A DNA stretch of 64,000 nucleotides, taken from NCBI RefSeq assembly GCF_030546695.1, contig NZ_JAUOTP010000012.1:1-64000 (forward strand), read 5' to 3'. The notes under the pieces were generated by a model. It was not told the origin of the DNA. It saw only the letters and a program-made list of their open reading frames with translations, and searched no databases. This DNA comes from Sphingomonas natans. GTDB lineage: Bacteria; Pseudomonadota; Alphaproteobacteria; Sphingomonadales; Sphingomonadaceae. Position 1 is the stretch's first letter, and each line of letters starts with the position of its first letter. A program made the position numbers and the translations under genes. This document shows, piece by piece, positions 8,326 through 16,770 of the stretch.

Positions 8326-9276
8326 TCAGGCGAGCGCGGGCTCGGCGGGGACCTGCTTCAGTTGCTCCGCCGGATAGCGATCGCCGACCGTAGAGCCGCG
8401 CGGGAAGGCGGCTTCCAGTTCGTCGATCGTGCCGTCGTCGAGCCGGATCGCGCCCGCGGCCCAATTGTCTTCGAGATGGCGGACATGGCGCGTGCCGGGG
8501 ATCGGGACGACCTGCTTGGACAGCGCCCAGGCGAGGCTGACCTGCGCGGGCGTGACGTGCAGCCGCTCGGCGACGTCCTCGATCGTTCGCCGGCGGACCG
8601 CATTGGCGGCCACCGCCTCGGGCGTGAAGCGCGGGTGGATGCTGCGCCGGTCGCCCTCGCCGCTCGACGTGGCGCCTGCGAGGAAGCCGCGACCGAGTGG
8701 GCTATAGGCGACGAAGCCGATGCCGAGTTCGCGCACCGTGGGCAAAATCTCGACCTCGACGTCGCGGGTCCATAGCGAATATTCGCTCTGCAGCGCGGTC
8801 AGCGGCGCCACGGCATGCGCGGCGCGGAGCTGCGCGGCGCTCGCCTCGGACACGCCGATGCCGCCGATCTTGCCCTCTTCCTCCAGCCGCGCGAGCTGGC
8901 CGACCGACTCCTCGATCGGCACGTCGGCATCGACGCGGTGGAGATAATAGAGATCGATCTGGTCGAGGCTGAGCCGGCGCAGGCTCGCCTCCACCGCCTC
9001 GCGCGCCGAGACGTGGCGGCCGTCACTTCCCTGGCGATGCGTGAACTTGCTGGCGATGACGAGGCGATCGCGCCGGCCGGCGATCGCCTTGCCGAGTAGA
9101 TCCTCATTGTGGCCGGCGCCATAGCCGGTTGCCGTATCGAAGAAGGTGACGCCGAGATCGATCGCGCGGTGGATCGTGCGGATCGATTCCGCATCGTCCG
9201 CCTGCCCGTAGACCGAGGACAGGCCCATCGCGCCGAAGCCCTGCGCGCTTACCTCGAACGATCCGATCTTCGCCAT
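8326..9276 (-). CDS. aldo/keto reductase
   Basis: This 316-residue NADP-dependent aldo/keto reductase has the catalytic tetrad Asp47 (FFDTATGYG), Tyr52, Lys77 (ASKFTH) and His113 (YYLHRVD). The pattern fits the AKR11/AKR13-like group with LGRGFLAG and LAWALSKQVVPIPGTR. The start ATG at 9276 follows GGGAGAGAC; the frame is open further upstream into the divergent promoter. As first gene of the ssu operon it may reduce the aldehyde left after desulfonation (SsuD converts a sulfonate to aldehyde plus sulfite); this is inference from position. Confidence 0.88.
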   Translation of the reverse strand: MAKIGSFEVSAQGFGAMGLSSVYGQADDAESIRTIHRAIDLGVTFFDTATGYGAGHNEDLLGKAIAGRRDRLVIASKFTHRQGSDGRHVSAREAVEASLRRLSLDQIDLYYLHRVDADVPIEESVGQLARLEEEGKIGGIGVSEASAAQLRAAHAVAPLTALQSEYSLWTRDVEVEILPTVRELGIGFVAYSPLGRGFLAGATSSGEGDRRSIHPRFTPEAVAANAVRRRTIEDVAERLHVTPAQVSLAWALSKQVVPIPGTRHVRHLEDNWAAGAIRLDDGTIDELEAAFPRGSTVGDRYPAEQLKQVPAEPALA

Positions 9277-9439
9277 GCCCGTCTCTCCCGCCACCCGGCC
9301 CGGCAGCTTTTGGCACCGGATCGCTTTTGGCCGCGATGCAGAAAAACTAACCGGCCGCGCAGATTCTCTAGTTACCCGATAGGAGTTGTATTTTCTACTC
9401 GGCTCAGCCCTGAGATCGGTTTCATAAGGGGCAAAAATC
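9277..9439. promoter_or_regulatory. divergent promoter region of the sulfonate island
   Basis: This 163-base gap separates the minus-strand AKR-ssu operon from the plus-strand receptor gene and must hold both promoters. It is locally AT-rich (around 9340-9400, with CTAGTTACCCGATAGGAGTTGTATTTTCTACTC) compared with flanking coding DNA. I see no palindrome strong enough to name a regulator site. The receptor has AAGGGG about 9 bases before its ATG. A sulfur-responsive LysR-type site would be expected here but cannot be identified by eye. Confidence 0.5.
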
Positions 9440-12007
9440 ATGACTCATCGGCGGATTCGGGCGTTCTTGGCCGCGGCCTTGGCGAGCACGTCGGGGGGCG
9501 CCGCACTCGCGGCAGAGCCCGATGCGGCGCCTGCGGCAGTGGATGCATCGTCCGATTCGCCGGAGGTCCTGGTCACCGCGCGCCGGCGCGCCGAGAATAT
9601 CCAGGACGTTCCGATCTCGGTGCAGGCGATCAGCGGCGAGACGCTGCAGCGCAAGGGCACGATCGATCTGCAGAGCTTGGTCGAACAGACGCCGGGCCTC
9701 AACTCGACGGGCGGCAATCCGCGCAATTTCTCGGTAACGATCCGCGGCATCGGCTATGCGCCGACCGCGGCCGACGGCCTCGACAACGCGATCGGCGTCT
9801 ATTTCGACGGCGTCTATCAGGCCCGGCCGGGGCAGGTGCTGCAGGATCTGGTCGACGTCCAGAGCTTCGAGGTGCTGCGCGGACCGCAGGGGACCTTGTT
9901 CGGGCGCAACGCTGCGGCGGGCGCGCTCAACATCACCTTCAACAAGCCGAGCTTCACGCCGAGCTACACGTTCGAGGCGTCCTACGGCCGCTATAATTTC
10001 GCGCAGGGCAAGGCGATCCTGACCGGGCCGATCACCGACAGCATCGCCTATCGCACGGTCGCATACGGGACCCGCTCCGATCCCTGGGTCGATACGCCGT
10101 TCCGCCCCGCTTTCCGCAACGCGGCGCTCCAGAAGGGCATCTTCGCCCCGACCGCGACCGACGATTCCAAGACCGCCGGCGTCGGGCGCTGGGGCGTCCG
10201 CCAGCAATTTCTGATCGATGCCGGCGATCTGAAGCTCAATATCGCGGGCGATCTGAACGTCGAGAGCGACAGCTCGGCCGGCTACAGCTCGGGTGGCGGG
10301 ATCAGCGAGATATTCGGGCCTGGCAACTGGGGCATCAACACGACCGCGGCGCAGCAGGCGCGCGTGACCGCGGCGCGCAACGCGCTCGCCCAGCTGACCA
10401 ATTTCGGCGGGGTCCAGAACTGGATCCAGACGGTCGATCCCCGCTCCAGCATCATCAACAATTACAATCACATGAAGACGAAGAATGCGGGCGTCTCGGT
10501 GACCACCGACTATGATTTCGGCGGCATCACCCTGACCTCGATCAGCGCATGGCGGCTGTGGACGTTCAATCCGCCGCAGGACAGCGATACCTCGCCGCTC
10601 GACATCTACCAGAATGTCGCGATCAGCCACAACGACCAGTTCAGCCAGGAATTCCGCCTGGCATCGGACAAGCATGGTCCGATCGAATGGCAGCTCGGCG
10701 CGTTCCTCTATTATTCGAAGCTGAAGGATCATTACGTCGTCCACCAGTTCGGCGCCGACGTGATCCCCTGGTACAATGCCTACAACACGCTGGCGGGCAC
10801 CGCTTTCGCGCCGATCCCGCTTTCCTTCCGCTCCGCTTTGACGGGCGTGCAGATCATCGAGGACACGACAGTCGAAAACCGGAACGCGGCGGCCTATGGC
10901 CAGGCGACCTGGCATATCGACAGCGCCTTGGATCTCACCGGCGGCCTGCGCTACACCTATGATCGCAAGAATGGCAGCAGCCCGGTCGATACCAGCCAGC
11001 TGCCGACCGCGTTGCCGGCGGGGATCACGAACGCGCAATTGCTCGCTTTCTACAATGCGATCGATGCCGTGCAGCGCAATGCGGGCGTGGCCTATACCGT
11101 GCCCGGCTATCCGGCCGGGGTCGCGGCCACCGGCTATGCGCTCGGCCGCAGGACATCGAGCGACAATGTCTCGGGCACCGCCAGCCTCTCCTACAGGATC
11201 ACGCCCGACGTCACGACCTACGTCACCTATGCGACGGGCTATCAGGCGGGCGGGCTGGATCTCAACAATCGCGCGCTCGATCCCTCGGCACCCAATGTGA
11301 AGCCGACGAAGACCAAGAATATCGAGGCCGGCATCAAGGGCGCGGTGTTCGATCGCCGCCTGACCTTCGCGCTCGCGGCCTATCGGGAGAAGCTCGAGGG
11401 TTTCCAGACCTCCATCTCGTTCACCTTGCCCAACGGCACGATCCAGCGCGGCGCCACCAATGTCGGCGATATCCGCGCGCGCGGCTTCGAATGGAGCCTG
11501 GCTGGCAATCTCGGCTCGGGCATCCGGCTGACGTTCGACGGCAATTACAATGACGGCATCTACACGCGCGCGCCCTCGCTGCCGGCACCGGCGGAGCTGA
11601 GCTACAACGGCATCGCGAGCATCGACGCGAAGGGCCAGCGCGCGCCTTATTCGCCGAAATGGGCGCTGTCGGTCACGCCGTCCTGGGATGTCCCGATCGC
11701 GCCGGGCGCCGAATTCTACAGCTACGCCCAATATTCCTACACGACCCGCTACGGGACGGGCGTGACCCAGTCGATCTACACGCAGGTGCCCAACCAGTTC
11801 ACGCTCAACCTGCGCGCGGGCGTGCGGCTGAAGGACGGCCAATACGATATTTCGCTCTATGCGAACAACGCGACCAACGAGAAGAACATCGTGTCGCAGG
11901 CCCTGCTGGCGGCCCCGTCGGGTGCCGGCGTCACGGCCTATCTCGGCCGGACGGTGACCTACAATCAGCCGGCACGATATGGCGTGACGCTGCGCGCGAA
12001 ATATTGA
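9440..12007 (+). CDS. TonB-dependent receptor of the sulfonate island
   Basis: This 855-residue outer-membrane receptor has a signal peptide (residues 1-25, ending AALAAE), then an EVLVTARRRAENIQDVPISV TonB-box and plug start. The plug has QDLVDVQSFEVLRGPQGTLFGRNAAAGALNI, the classic receptor signature. A long beta-barrel follows and the chain ends RYGVTLRAKY, with a terminal aromatic residue as required for barrel insertion. Divergent orientation to the ssu operon suggests it takes up an organosulfur compound rather than iron; this type of pairing is common in sphingomonads. No siderophore-specific feature is evident. Confidence 0.92.
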   Translation: MTHRRIRAFLAAALASTSGGAALAAEPDAAPAAVDASSDSPEVLVTARRRAENIQDVPISVQAISGETLQRKGTIDLQSLVEQTPGLNSTGGNPRNFSVTIRGIGYAPTAADGLDNAIGVYFDGVYQARPGQVLQDLVDVQSFEVLRGPQGTLFGRNAAAGALNITFNKPSFTPSYTFEASYGRYNFAQGKAILTGPITDSIAYRTVAYGTRSDPWVDTPFRPAFRNAALQKGIFAPTATDDSKTAGVGRWGVRQQFLIDAGDLKLNIAGDLNVESDSSAGYSSGGGISEIFGPGNWGINTTAAQQARVTAARNALAQLTNFGGVQNWIQTVDPRSSIINNYNHMKTKNAGVSVTTDYDFGGITLTSISAWRLWTFNPPQDSDTSPLDIYQNVAISHNDQFSQEFRLASDKHGPIEWQLGAFLYYSKLKDHYVVHQFGADVIPWYNAYNTLAGTAFAPIPLSFRSALTGVQIIEDTTVENRNAAAYGQATWHIDSALDLTGGLRYTYDRKNGSSPVDTSQLPTALPAGITNAQLLAFYNAIDAVQRNAGVAYTVPGYPAGVAATGYALGRRTSSDNVSGTASLSYRITPDVTTYVTYATGYQAGGLDLNNRALDPSAPNVKPTKTKNIEAGIKGAVFDRRLTFALAAYREKLEGFQTSISFTLPNGTIQRGATNVGDIRARGFEWSLAGNLGSGIRLTFDGNYNDGIYTRAPSLPAPAELSYNGIASIDAKGQRAPYSPKWALSVTPSWDVPIAPGAEFYSYAQYSYTTRYGTGVTQSIYTQVPNQFTLNLRAGVRLKDGQYDISLYANNATNEKNIVSQALLAAPSGAGVTAYLGRTVTYNQPARYGVTLRAKY

Positions 12008-12109
12008 TGCGGCGGTCGAGGTCGGTCGCGTCGCCGACCTCGACGCCGGTTGGTGTGGCGGGGCGGGGAAGATAGGGAGAGTCCGACAGCCGCCGGCGAG
12101 AGGAAGAGC

Positions 12110-13417
12110 ATGAACGCAACCGAGGATCCGCACGAAGCGGCGGATCTCCCGATCGGCAAGCTTCAGCGCCGCCTGATGCCGTTCCTGCTGCTCATGTACG
12201 TGCTGGCCTTCCTCGACCGGACGAATGTCGGCTTCGCGCGCGATGCCTTCCAGCACGATACCGCGATCGGCGACGCGGCCTATGCGTTCGGCGCGTCGAT
12301 CTTCTTCCTCGGCTATGCTGCGTTCGAGATACCGTCGAACATCATTCTCCACCGCGTCGGCGCGCGGCTGTGGATGGCCCGGATCATGATCACCTGGGGG
12401 CTGGTGACGGCGGCGATGATGTTCATCCGCAGCGAGGGGCTGTTCTATGCGCTGCGCCTGCTGCTCGGCATCTGCGAGGCGGGCTTCTTTCCGGGCGTGA
12501 TCTACTTCATCACGCGCTGGTACCCGCCCGCAGCGCGAAGCCGCGCCATCGGCCTGTTCTATTTCGGCGCGCCGATCACCTTCATCCTCGGCGGCCCGCT
12601 CTCCGGGCTGCTTCTCGACATGGAGGCAGTGGCCGGGCTGCACGGCTGGCAATGGCTGTTCGTCGCGACCGGCCTGGCCGCGACGGCGGTCGGCATCGCG
12701 GCCTTCTTCTATCTCGACGATCGGCCCGAGGATGCCGCGTGGCTGTCGGCGGGCGAGAAGGCCGCTTTGGCGCGCGCCTTGGCGTCCGCACCGGGCGACG
12801 GACATGATGCGCGGCCGCGCGCGGTTCTGGCGCAGCTGTCCAGCCCGCGCTTTCTCCATCTCGGCCTCATCTATCTGCTCATCCAGATGAGCGTGTACGG
12901 GGTCGTGTTCTTCCTGCCGTCGCAGGTCGGCGCGCTGATCGGCCGGAGCGTGGGGTTCCAGGTCGGCGTCGTCTCGGCGATACCGTGGGGCTGCGCTCTG
13001 TTCGCGACCTTCTATCTCCCGCGCCTGGCCGATCGGACCGGACGCCGCCGGGAGATCGCCGCGGGCGCGCTGGCGGTTGCCGGGGTCGGTATCGCGGTCT
13101 CGGTCGCGGCCGGATCGGCGTGGCTGGGCCTGCTGGGCCTGTGCTTCGCCGCGAGCGGGTTCATCGCCGCACAGCCCATCTTCTGGGGACATGCCTCGGC
13201 GGGGTTGAGCGGGGTGACGGCAGCGGCCGGCATCGCGCTCATCAACAGCCTCGGCGCGATCGGCTCGTTCCTCGCGCCCAACGCGCGGGTAATGGCGGAA
13301 ACGCTGACGGGGGAGAAAGCGGCGGGTCTCTTGCTGCTCGCGGCCTTGACCCTGCTCGGCGCCATCCTGATGCTCGCGGCGCGGGTCGGCACAGAGCGAT
13401 CGCGCCCGAAGATGTGA
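12110..13417 (+). CDS. MFS transporter, anion:cation symporter type
   Basis: This 435-residue major-facilitator protein has about 12 membrane segments. The ACS-family signature is visible: LLLMYVLAFLDRTNVGFA in helix 1, LGICEAGFFPGVIYFITRWYP in helix 4, and LADRTGRRR in the loop between helices 8 and 9. Family members carry organic anions such as phthalate, tartrate or glucarate with protons. The start is the ATG at 12110, preceded by AGGAAG; the frame is open upstream. It lies 102 bases after the TonB receptor and is probably in the same transcript, serving as a second inner-membrane route for the substrate or export of a product. Confidence 0.88.
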   Translation: MNATEDPHEAADLPIGKLQRRLMPFLLLMYVLAFLDRTNVGFARDAFQHDTAIGDAAYAFGASIFFLGYAAFEIPSNIILHRVGARLWMARIMITWGLVTAAMMFIRSEGLFYALRLLLGICEAGFFPGVIYFITRWYPPAARSRAIGLFYFGAPITFILGGPLSGLLLDMEAVAGLHGWQWLFVATGLAATAVGIAAFFYLDDRPEDAAWLSAGEKAALARALASAPGDGHDARPRAVLAQLSSPRFLHLGLIYLLIQMSVYGVVFFLPSQVGALIGRSVGFQVGVVSAIPWGCALFATFYLPRLADRTGRRREIAAGALAVAGVGIAVSVAAGSAWLGLLGLCFAASGFIAAQPIFWGHASAGLSGVTAAAGIALINSLGAIGSFLAPNARVMAETLTGEKAAGLLLLAALTLLGAILMLAARVGTERSRPKM

Positions 13418-13456
13418 TTGCTCAAACCTCCCGTTCGATGCGCTGCGACGCGCGAT

Positions 13457-15442
13457 CTAGCCTTCGGCGTGATCCATGACCTGGCGGAGCTTCTGCGAGA
13501 GGCTGGCGAAGGTGAAGGGTTTCGACAGCAGATCGACACCCGCCTGGATCCGGCCGTCCGGGCTGATCGTATCGCGCGGATAGCCCGACATGAAAAGCAC
13601 CTTCAGTTCGGGCCGAAGCGATCGGGCGGCATCGGCGAGTTCGGTCCCCGACATGCTCGGCATGACGACGTCGGTCAGCAACAGGCTGATCGGCTGATCG
13701 TCCCGCCCCAGAACCTGAAGCGCCGTGATCCCATCGACGGCCTCCATGACGTGATAGCCCAGTTCCCGCAGGACGCCGACCGTATAGGCGCGGACATCCT
13801 CGTCATCCTCGACCACCAGCACGGTTTCGCTCGGGCGGCCGCGCTCGGCGGCGACCGCGTCCGGCTCGTCCGGACTTTCGGCGGCGCCCTGCTGGCGCGG
13901 CAGGAAGAGCGAAACCGTCGTGCCGGCGCCGAGCGCGGAGCGGATATGGACATGGCCGCCCGATTGCTTGGCGAAACCATAGACCATCGACAGGCCCAGG
14001 CCCGTCCCCTTGCCCACCTCCTTGGTGGTGAAGAAGGGATCGAACACCTGCGCGACCGTCTCCGGCGCCATGCCCATGCCATCGTCGCTGACCGAGACCA
14101 CGACATAGGCGCCGTCCGGCACGCCGGCGAACGCGTCGGCCCCGATCACCTCGTTCTTTGCCTCGATCGTCAGCGGTCCGCCGTCCGGCATCGCATCGCG
14201 GGCATTGACCGCAAGATTGAGGATCACGTTTTCGAGCTGGTTCGGATCCGCCTCGACCGCCCACAGATCGGGCGCGGCGACGACGCGGATCGCGATCGTC
14301 TCCGCGATCGATCGCGTGAGCAGATCCGACATGCCGGTCAGCAGGCGCGCGATATCGATCGTCTTGGGCGCGAGTGGTTGGCGGCGCGAGAAAGCGAGCA
14401 GCCGCTGGGTCAGCGCCGCGGCGCGCTCGGCCCCCTTCAGCGCATTGCCGAGCGAGCGCTGCTCGCGCGGATCCCGGTCCGTGCCGGAGCGGCGGAGCAC
14501 CGTATCGATATTGCCGATGATGATCGTCAGCAGATTGTTGAAATCATGCGCGATGCCGCCGGTGAGGTTGCCGACCGCCTCCATCTTCTGGGCCTGGCGG
14601 AGCGCGTCCTCGATGAGCTGCCGCTCGGCGAGCGCGGTTTCGATCCGCGTCTCCAGCGTCTCGTTGAGATCGCGCAGAGCGGCCTCCTGCGCCTTCGCGG
14701 CGGTCACGTCGTAGATGACGCCGATCAGGCGATAGCCGCCATCGCCGTCGTGCAGGATCTCGCCCCGCCGCGTGATCCAGCGCCGCTCGCCATCATCGTT
14801 GCGGATGACGCAGAACGTGCCGTCCAATGTCTCCATCTGCGCGCCATGCGGCGCCTCGGGGATCAGCATGCCGGCATCGGCGGAGGTCAGCACCGCGTTG
14901 ATCGTACGGACGGGAAGGATGTTGGCCGGGTGGAGCCCCAGCAGCCGGCAGAATTCCGACGAGACCGCGACGGTCGCGAAACCGTCCGAATATTCGAACG
15001 TGCCGACGCCACCCGCGCTTTGCGCGACGCGCAGCCGCTCCTCGGTGCGCTTGCGTTCGGTGACGTCGATCAACAGCCCGGTGAAGGATTCCGGCTGGTC
15101 GTCCTGATCGAAATGCGTCTCGCCGCGGCCATGGACCCACAGGACCGTGCCGTCCGCGGTGACGACGCGGAACTCCTTCGAGAAATGCTCCGCGCCCGCG
15201 ACCATCCCGGCGACCGCGATGCGGATGCGCGCGCGATCGTCCGGATGGACCGCCTTGAAAAACGTCGCGGTCGGAAGCGGCGTGTCCGCTTGAGTCTCGT
15301 CCAGACCGTAGAGCTCCGCGAAGGGCGCATCGATCCGAAGGCGGTTTTGGGAGATATTCCAGTCCCAGGTGCCGCTCGCGCCGGCCGCCGCGAGAAGCTT
15401 GCGGACATGATCGCTGCCCGCGGACGGGCCGGTTTCAGGCAT
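13457..15442 (-). CDS. PAS-PAS hybrid histidine kinase with C-terminal receiver
   Basis: This 661-residue soluble hybrid kinase has PAS/PAC domains at about 14-130 (ending LLIDVTERKR) and 140-250, a coiled coil, a HisKA domain with phospho-acceptor His299 (GNLTGGIAHDFNNLL), an HATPase domain (N box LNLAVNARDAM, G1 VSDDGMGM, G2 GKGTGLGLSMV) and a receiver at about 540-655 with Asp591. It has no transmembrane segment. Its ATG overlaps the end of cheC by 8 bases, so it is the last gene of the chemosensory operon. It might read or modulate the output of that pathway; a target regulator is not in the window. Confidence 0.9.
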   Translation of the reverse strand: MPETGPSAGSDHVRKLLAAAGASGTWDWNISQNRLRIDAPFAELYGLDETQADTPLPTATFFKAVHPDDRARIRIAVAGMVAGAEHFSKEFRVVTADGTVLWVHGRGETHFDQDDQPESFTGLLIDVTERKRTEERLRVAQSAGGVGTFEYSDGFATVAVSSEFCRLLGLHPANILPVRTINAVLTSADAGMLIPEAPHGAQMETLDGTFCVIRNDDGERRWITRRGEILHDGDGGYRLIGVIYDVTAAKAQEAALRDLNETLETRIETALAERQLIEDALRQAQKMEAVGNLTGGIAHDFNNLLTIIIGNIDTVLRRSGTDRDPREQRSLGNALKGAERAAALTQRLLAFSRRQPLAPKTIDIARLLTGMSDLLTRSIAETIAIRVVAAPDLWAVEADPNQLENVILNLAVNARDAMPDGGPLTIEAKNEVIGADAFAGVPDGAYVVVSVSDDGMGMAPETVAQVFDPFFTTKEVGKGTGLGLSMVYGFAKQSGGHVHIRSALGAGTTVSLFLPRQQGAAESPDEPDAVAAERGRPSETVLVVEDDEDVRAYTVGVLRELGYHVMEAVDGITALQVLGRDDQPISLLLTDVVMPSMSGTELADAARSLRPELKVLFMSGYPRDTISPDGRIQAGVDLLSKPFTFASLSQKLRQVMDHAEG

Positions 15443-16073
15443 CGTCGCTCATCACGCGCTGGATGAATTCGTCGAGCAATTCCTTCAGCGTCGCGAGCGA
15501 GGGCAGATCCATGATCATCGCGATATAGCCGCGTATGTCATGCTTTCGGACCGAGAAGTTGATGTACAGGAACAGGACGAGCCCCTCGGACGCGTTCGTC
15601 TCGTCCACCTCGAACAATGTCGCGCCGGATCCGCGGATGACCTCGGGGATCGTCATCTGCAGCGATCGCTTGAGCATGTTTGCCATCGTCGCGAGGCAGG
15701 AATTGAGAATGACGTTGCCCGTTTCGGCCAGCGCCTCATGTTCCATCTCGACGAGTTCGGCGGTGCTGAGCTCACCGCCGGTAACGGCGCGCACCAGCTC
15801 CAGGCTGTTCGTCTCAGGAAAGATCAGCAGCGCGCAGCCCGAAAACGGGCCCTGGAAATTCTGGCGGACCGCGATCAGATCGCTTACTTCGCGCTCGCTG
15901 ATCAGGCGCGCGGCGCGGCGCTGGCTGACGACGTCGATCGAGGGCACGGAGAGTAGGACTTCGCCGCCGATCATCTTGCGCAAATTTGATGCGGCGCGGC
16001 TGACGCCGATATTCACGATCTCCGTCAGTGCATCCCGCTCGAGCTCGGCGAGTGAGATGGGTTCGGTGATCAT
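15435..16073 (-). CDS. cheC: CheC-type chemotaxis phosphatase
   Basis: This 212-residue CheC/CheX-family protein dephosphorylates CheY-P. Both CheC active-site repeats (D/S-xxx-E-xx-N) are visible: DALTEIVN with Glu18 and Asn21, and EALAETGN with Glu117 and Asn120. Two intact sites point to a catalytically competent phosphatase. The start overlaps the cheY stop (ATGA). No CheD or CheZ is seen in the window, so CheC is the likely signal-termination enzyme of this cluster. Confidence 0.85.
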   Translation of the reverse strand: MITEPISLAELERDALTEIVNIGVSRAASNLRKMIGGEVLLSVPSIDVVSQRRAARLISEREVSDLIAVRQNFQGPFSGCALLIFPETNSLELVRAVTGGELSTAELVEMEHEALAETGNVILNSCLATMANMLKRSLQMTIPEVIRGSGATLFEVDETNASEGLVLFLYINFSVRKHDIRGYIAMIMDLPSLATLKELLDEFIQRVMSDDA

Positions 16074-16453
16074 CCCTTTGCCGCTCGCAACCGCAAAGCG
16101 GCGCCGGACAGGAAGCCGCGCAGGCCGTCCGCCGTGACGGGCTTCGGCACGAAGGTCGCGCCGACCGCACGGGCGCGCGCGATGATCTCATCCTGGATGT
16201 TGGCGGTTATGATGGCGATCGGCAGATCGGGATGCAGCGCGCGCAGTTCCTCGGCGAGCTGGAGGCCATCCCTTTCCGGCATGTTGAAATCGATGAGCGC
16301 GATATCGATCGCCTGTTCGCCGACGATCTCCAGCGCGAGCTGCGCGCTCGCGGCTTCCAGCTTCTGCCAAGCGGGCTGCAACTCGGCGAGCGCCTTGCCC
16401 GCGACGATCCGCGCGAGCTTGCTGTCATCCACGATCAGGACGGTAACGGACAT
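16070..16453 (-). CDS. cheY: CheY-like single-domain response regulator
   Basis: This 127-residue receiver has the acidic pocket DD at 9-10, phospho-acceptor Asp55 (ALIDFNMP), Thr83 and Lys104 (FVPKPV). There is no output domain. The start ATG at 16453 gives MSVTVLIVDDSKLAR; the frame is open upstream to 16498, but the extra residues do not belong to the fold. It lies 65 bases after the STAS gene, the largest gap inside the operon. It is the expected phosphorylation target of the neighbouring CheA. Confidence 0.88.
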   Translation of the reverse strand: MSVTVLIVDDSKLARIVAGKALAELQPAWQKLEAASAQLALEIVGEQAIDIALIDFNMPERDGLQLAEELRALHPDLPIAIITANIQDEIIARARAVGATFVPKPVTADGLRGFLSGAALRLRAAKG

Positions 16454-16518
16454 TCGGCACTCCGAAACTATACGGGACGACAGGGTCGCCATCTGCAAAA
16501 CATAGACAGACCAATCGG

Positions 16519-16770
16519 CTATGCGCTTCCTCGGTCGCGATCAAGCAGCGGAAGCAGGTAAGTCGCAAAGAATGGATCCGTGGGTACGCCCACGATGCGC
16601 GGTCGAAGCGCAAGTAGAAGCCGGACCAGCGCAGTGTGCAGACGAACGGCTTGATGCAGATCAACGGTCCTCGATGAATCCTCGTGGAGCGCAGCCAGCA
16701 AAGGCTCGGCATCCTCGACCGCCGCATGGCCGACGATACTGATGACGGTCCCGCTGACCTCGATGCTCAT
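16519..16770 (-). CDS. small STAS-type protein between cheA and cheY
   Basis: This 83-residue protein reads as a compact STAS/anti-sigma-antagonist-like domain: strand MSIEVSGTVISIVG, helix DAEPLLAALHE, strand RTVDLHQAV, helix HTALVRLLLALRP and strand IVGVP. Its ATG overlaps the cheA stop. Proteins of this size occur between cheA and cheY in some alphaproteobacterial Che clusters. The canonical phosphorylatable serine of SpoIIAA (DSSG) is not present; the corresponding place reads HLHT-like sequence. Role unknown, probably scaffolding or regulation of CheA. Confidence 0.6.
   Translation of the reverse strand: MSIEVSGTVISIVGHAAVEDAEPLLAALHEDSSRTVDLHQAVRLHTALVRLLLALRPRIVGVPTDPFFATYLLPLLDRDRGSA

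Noticed and set aside
9277-9439. A riboswitch upstream of the sulfonate genes
   Set aside because: No conserved long stem or SAM-aptamer-like core is visible in the 163-base gap.
9422-13192. A 1256-codon open frame on the minus strand opposite the TonB receptor and MFS genes
   Set aside because: Composition is arginine/aspartate-rich with no domain; it is the antisense shadow of high-GC coding DNA, and both plus-strand genes have clear signatures.
13418-15466. Long plus-strand frame opposite the hybrid kinase
   Set aside because: No recognisable motif, arginine-rich, and the minus-strand kinase has complete PAS, HisKA, HATPase and receiver domains.
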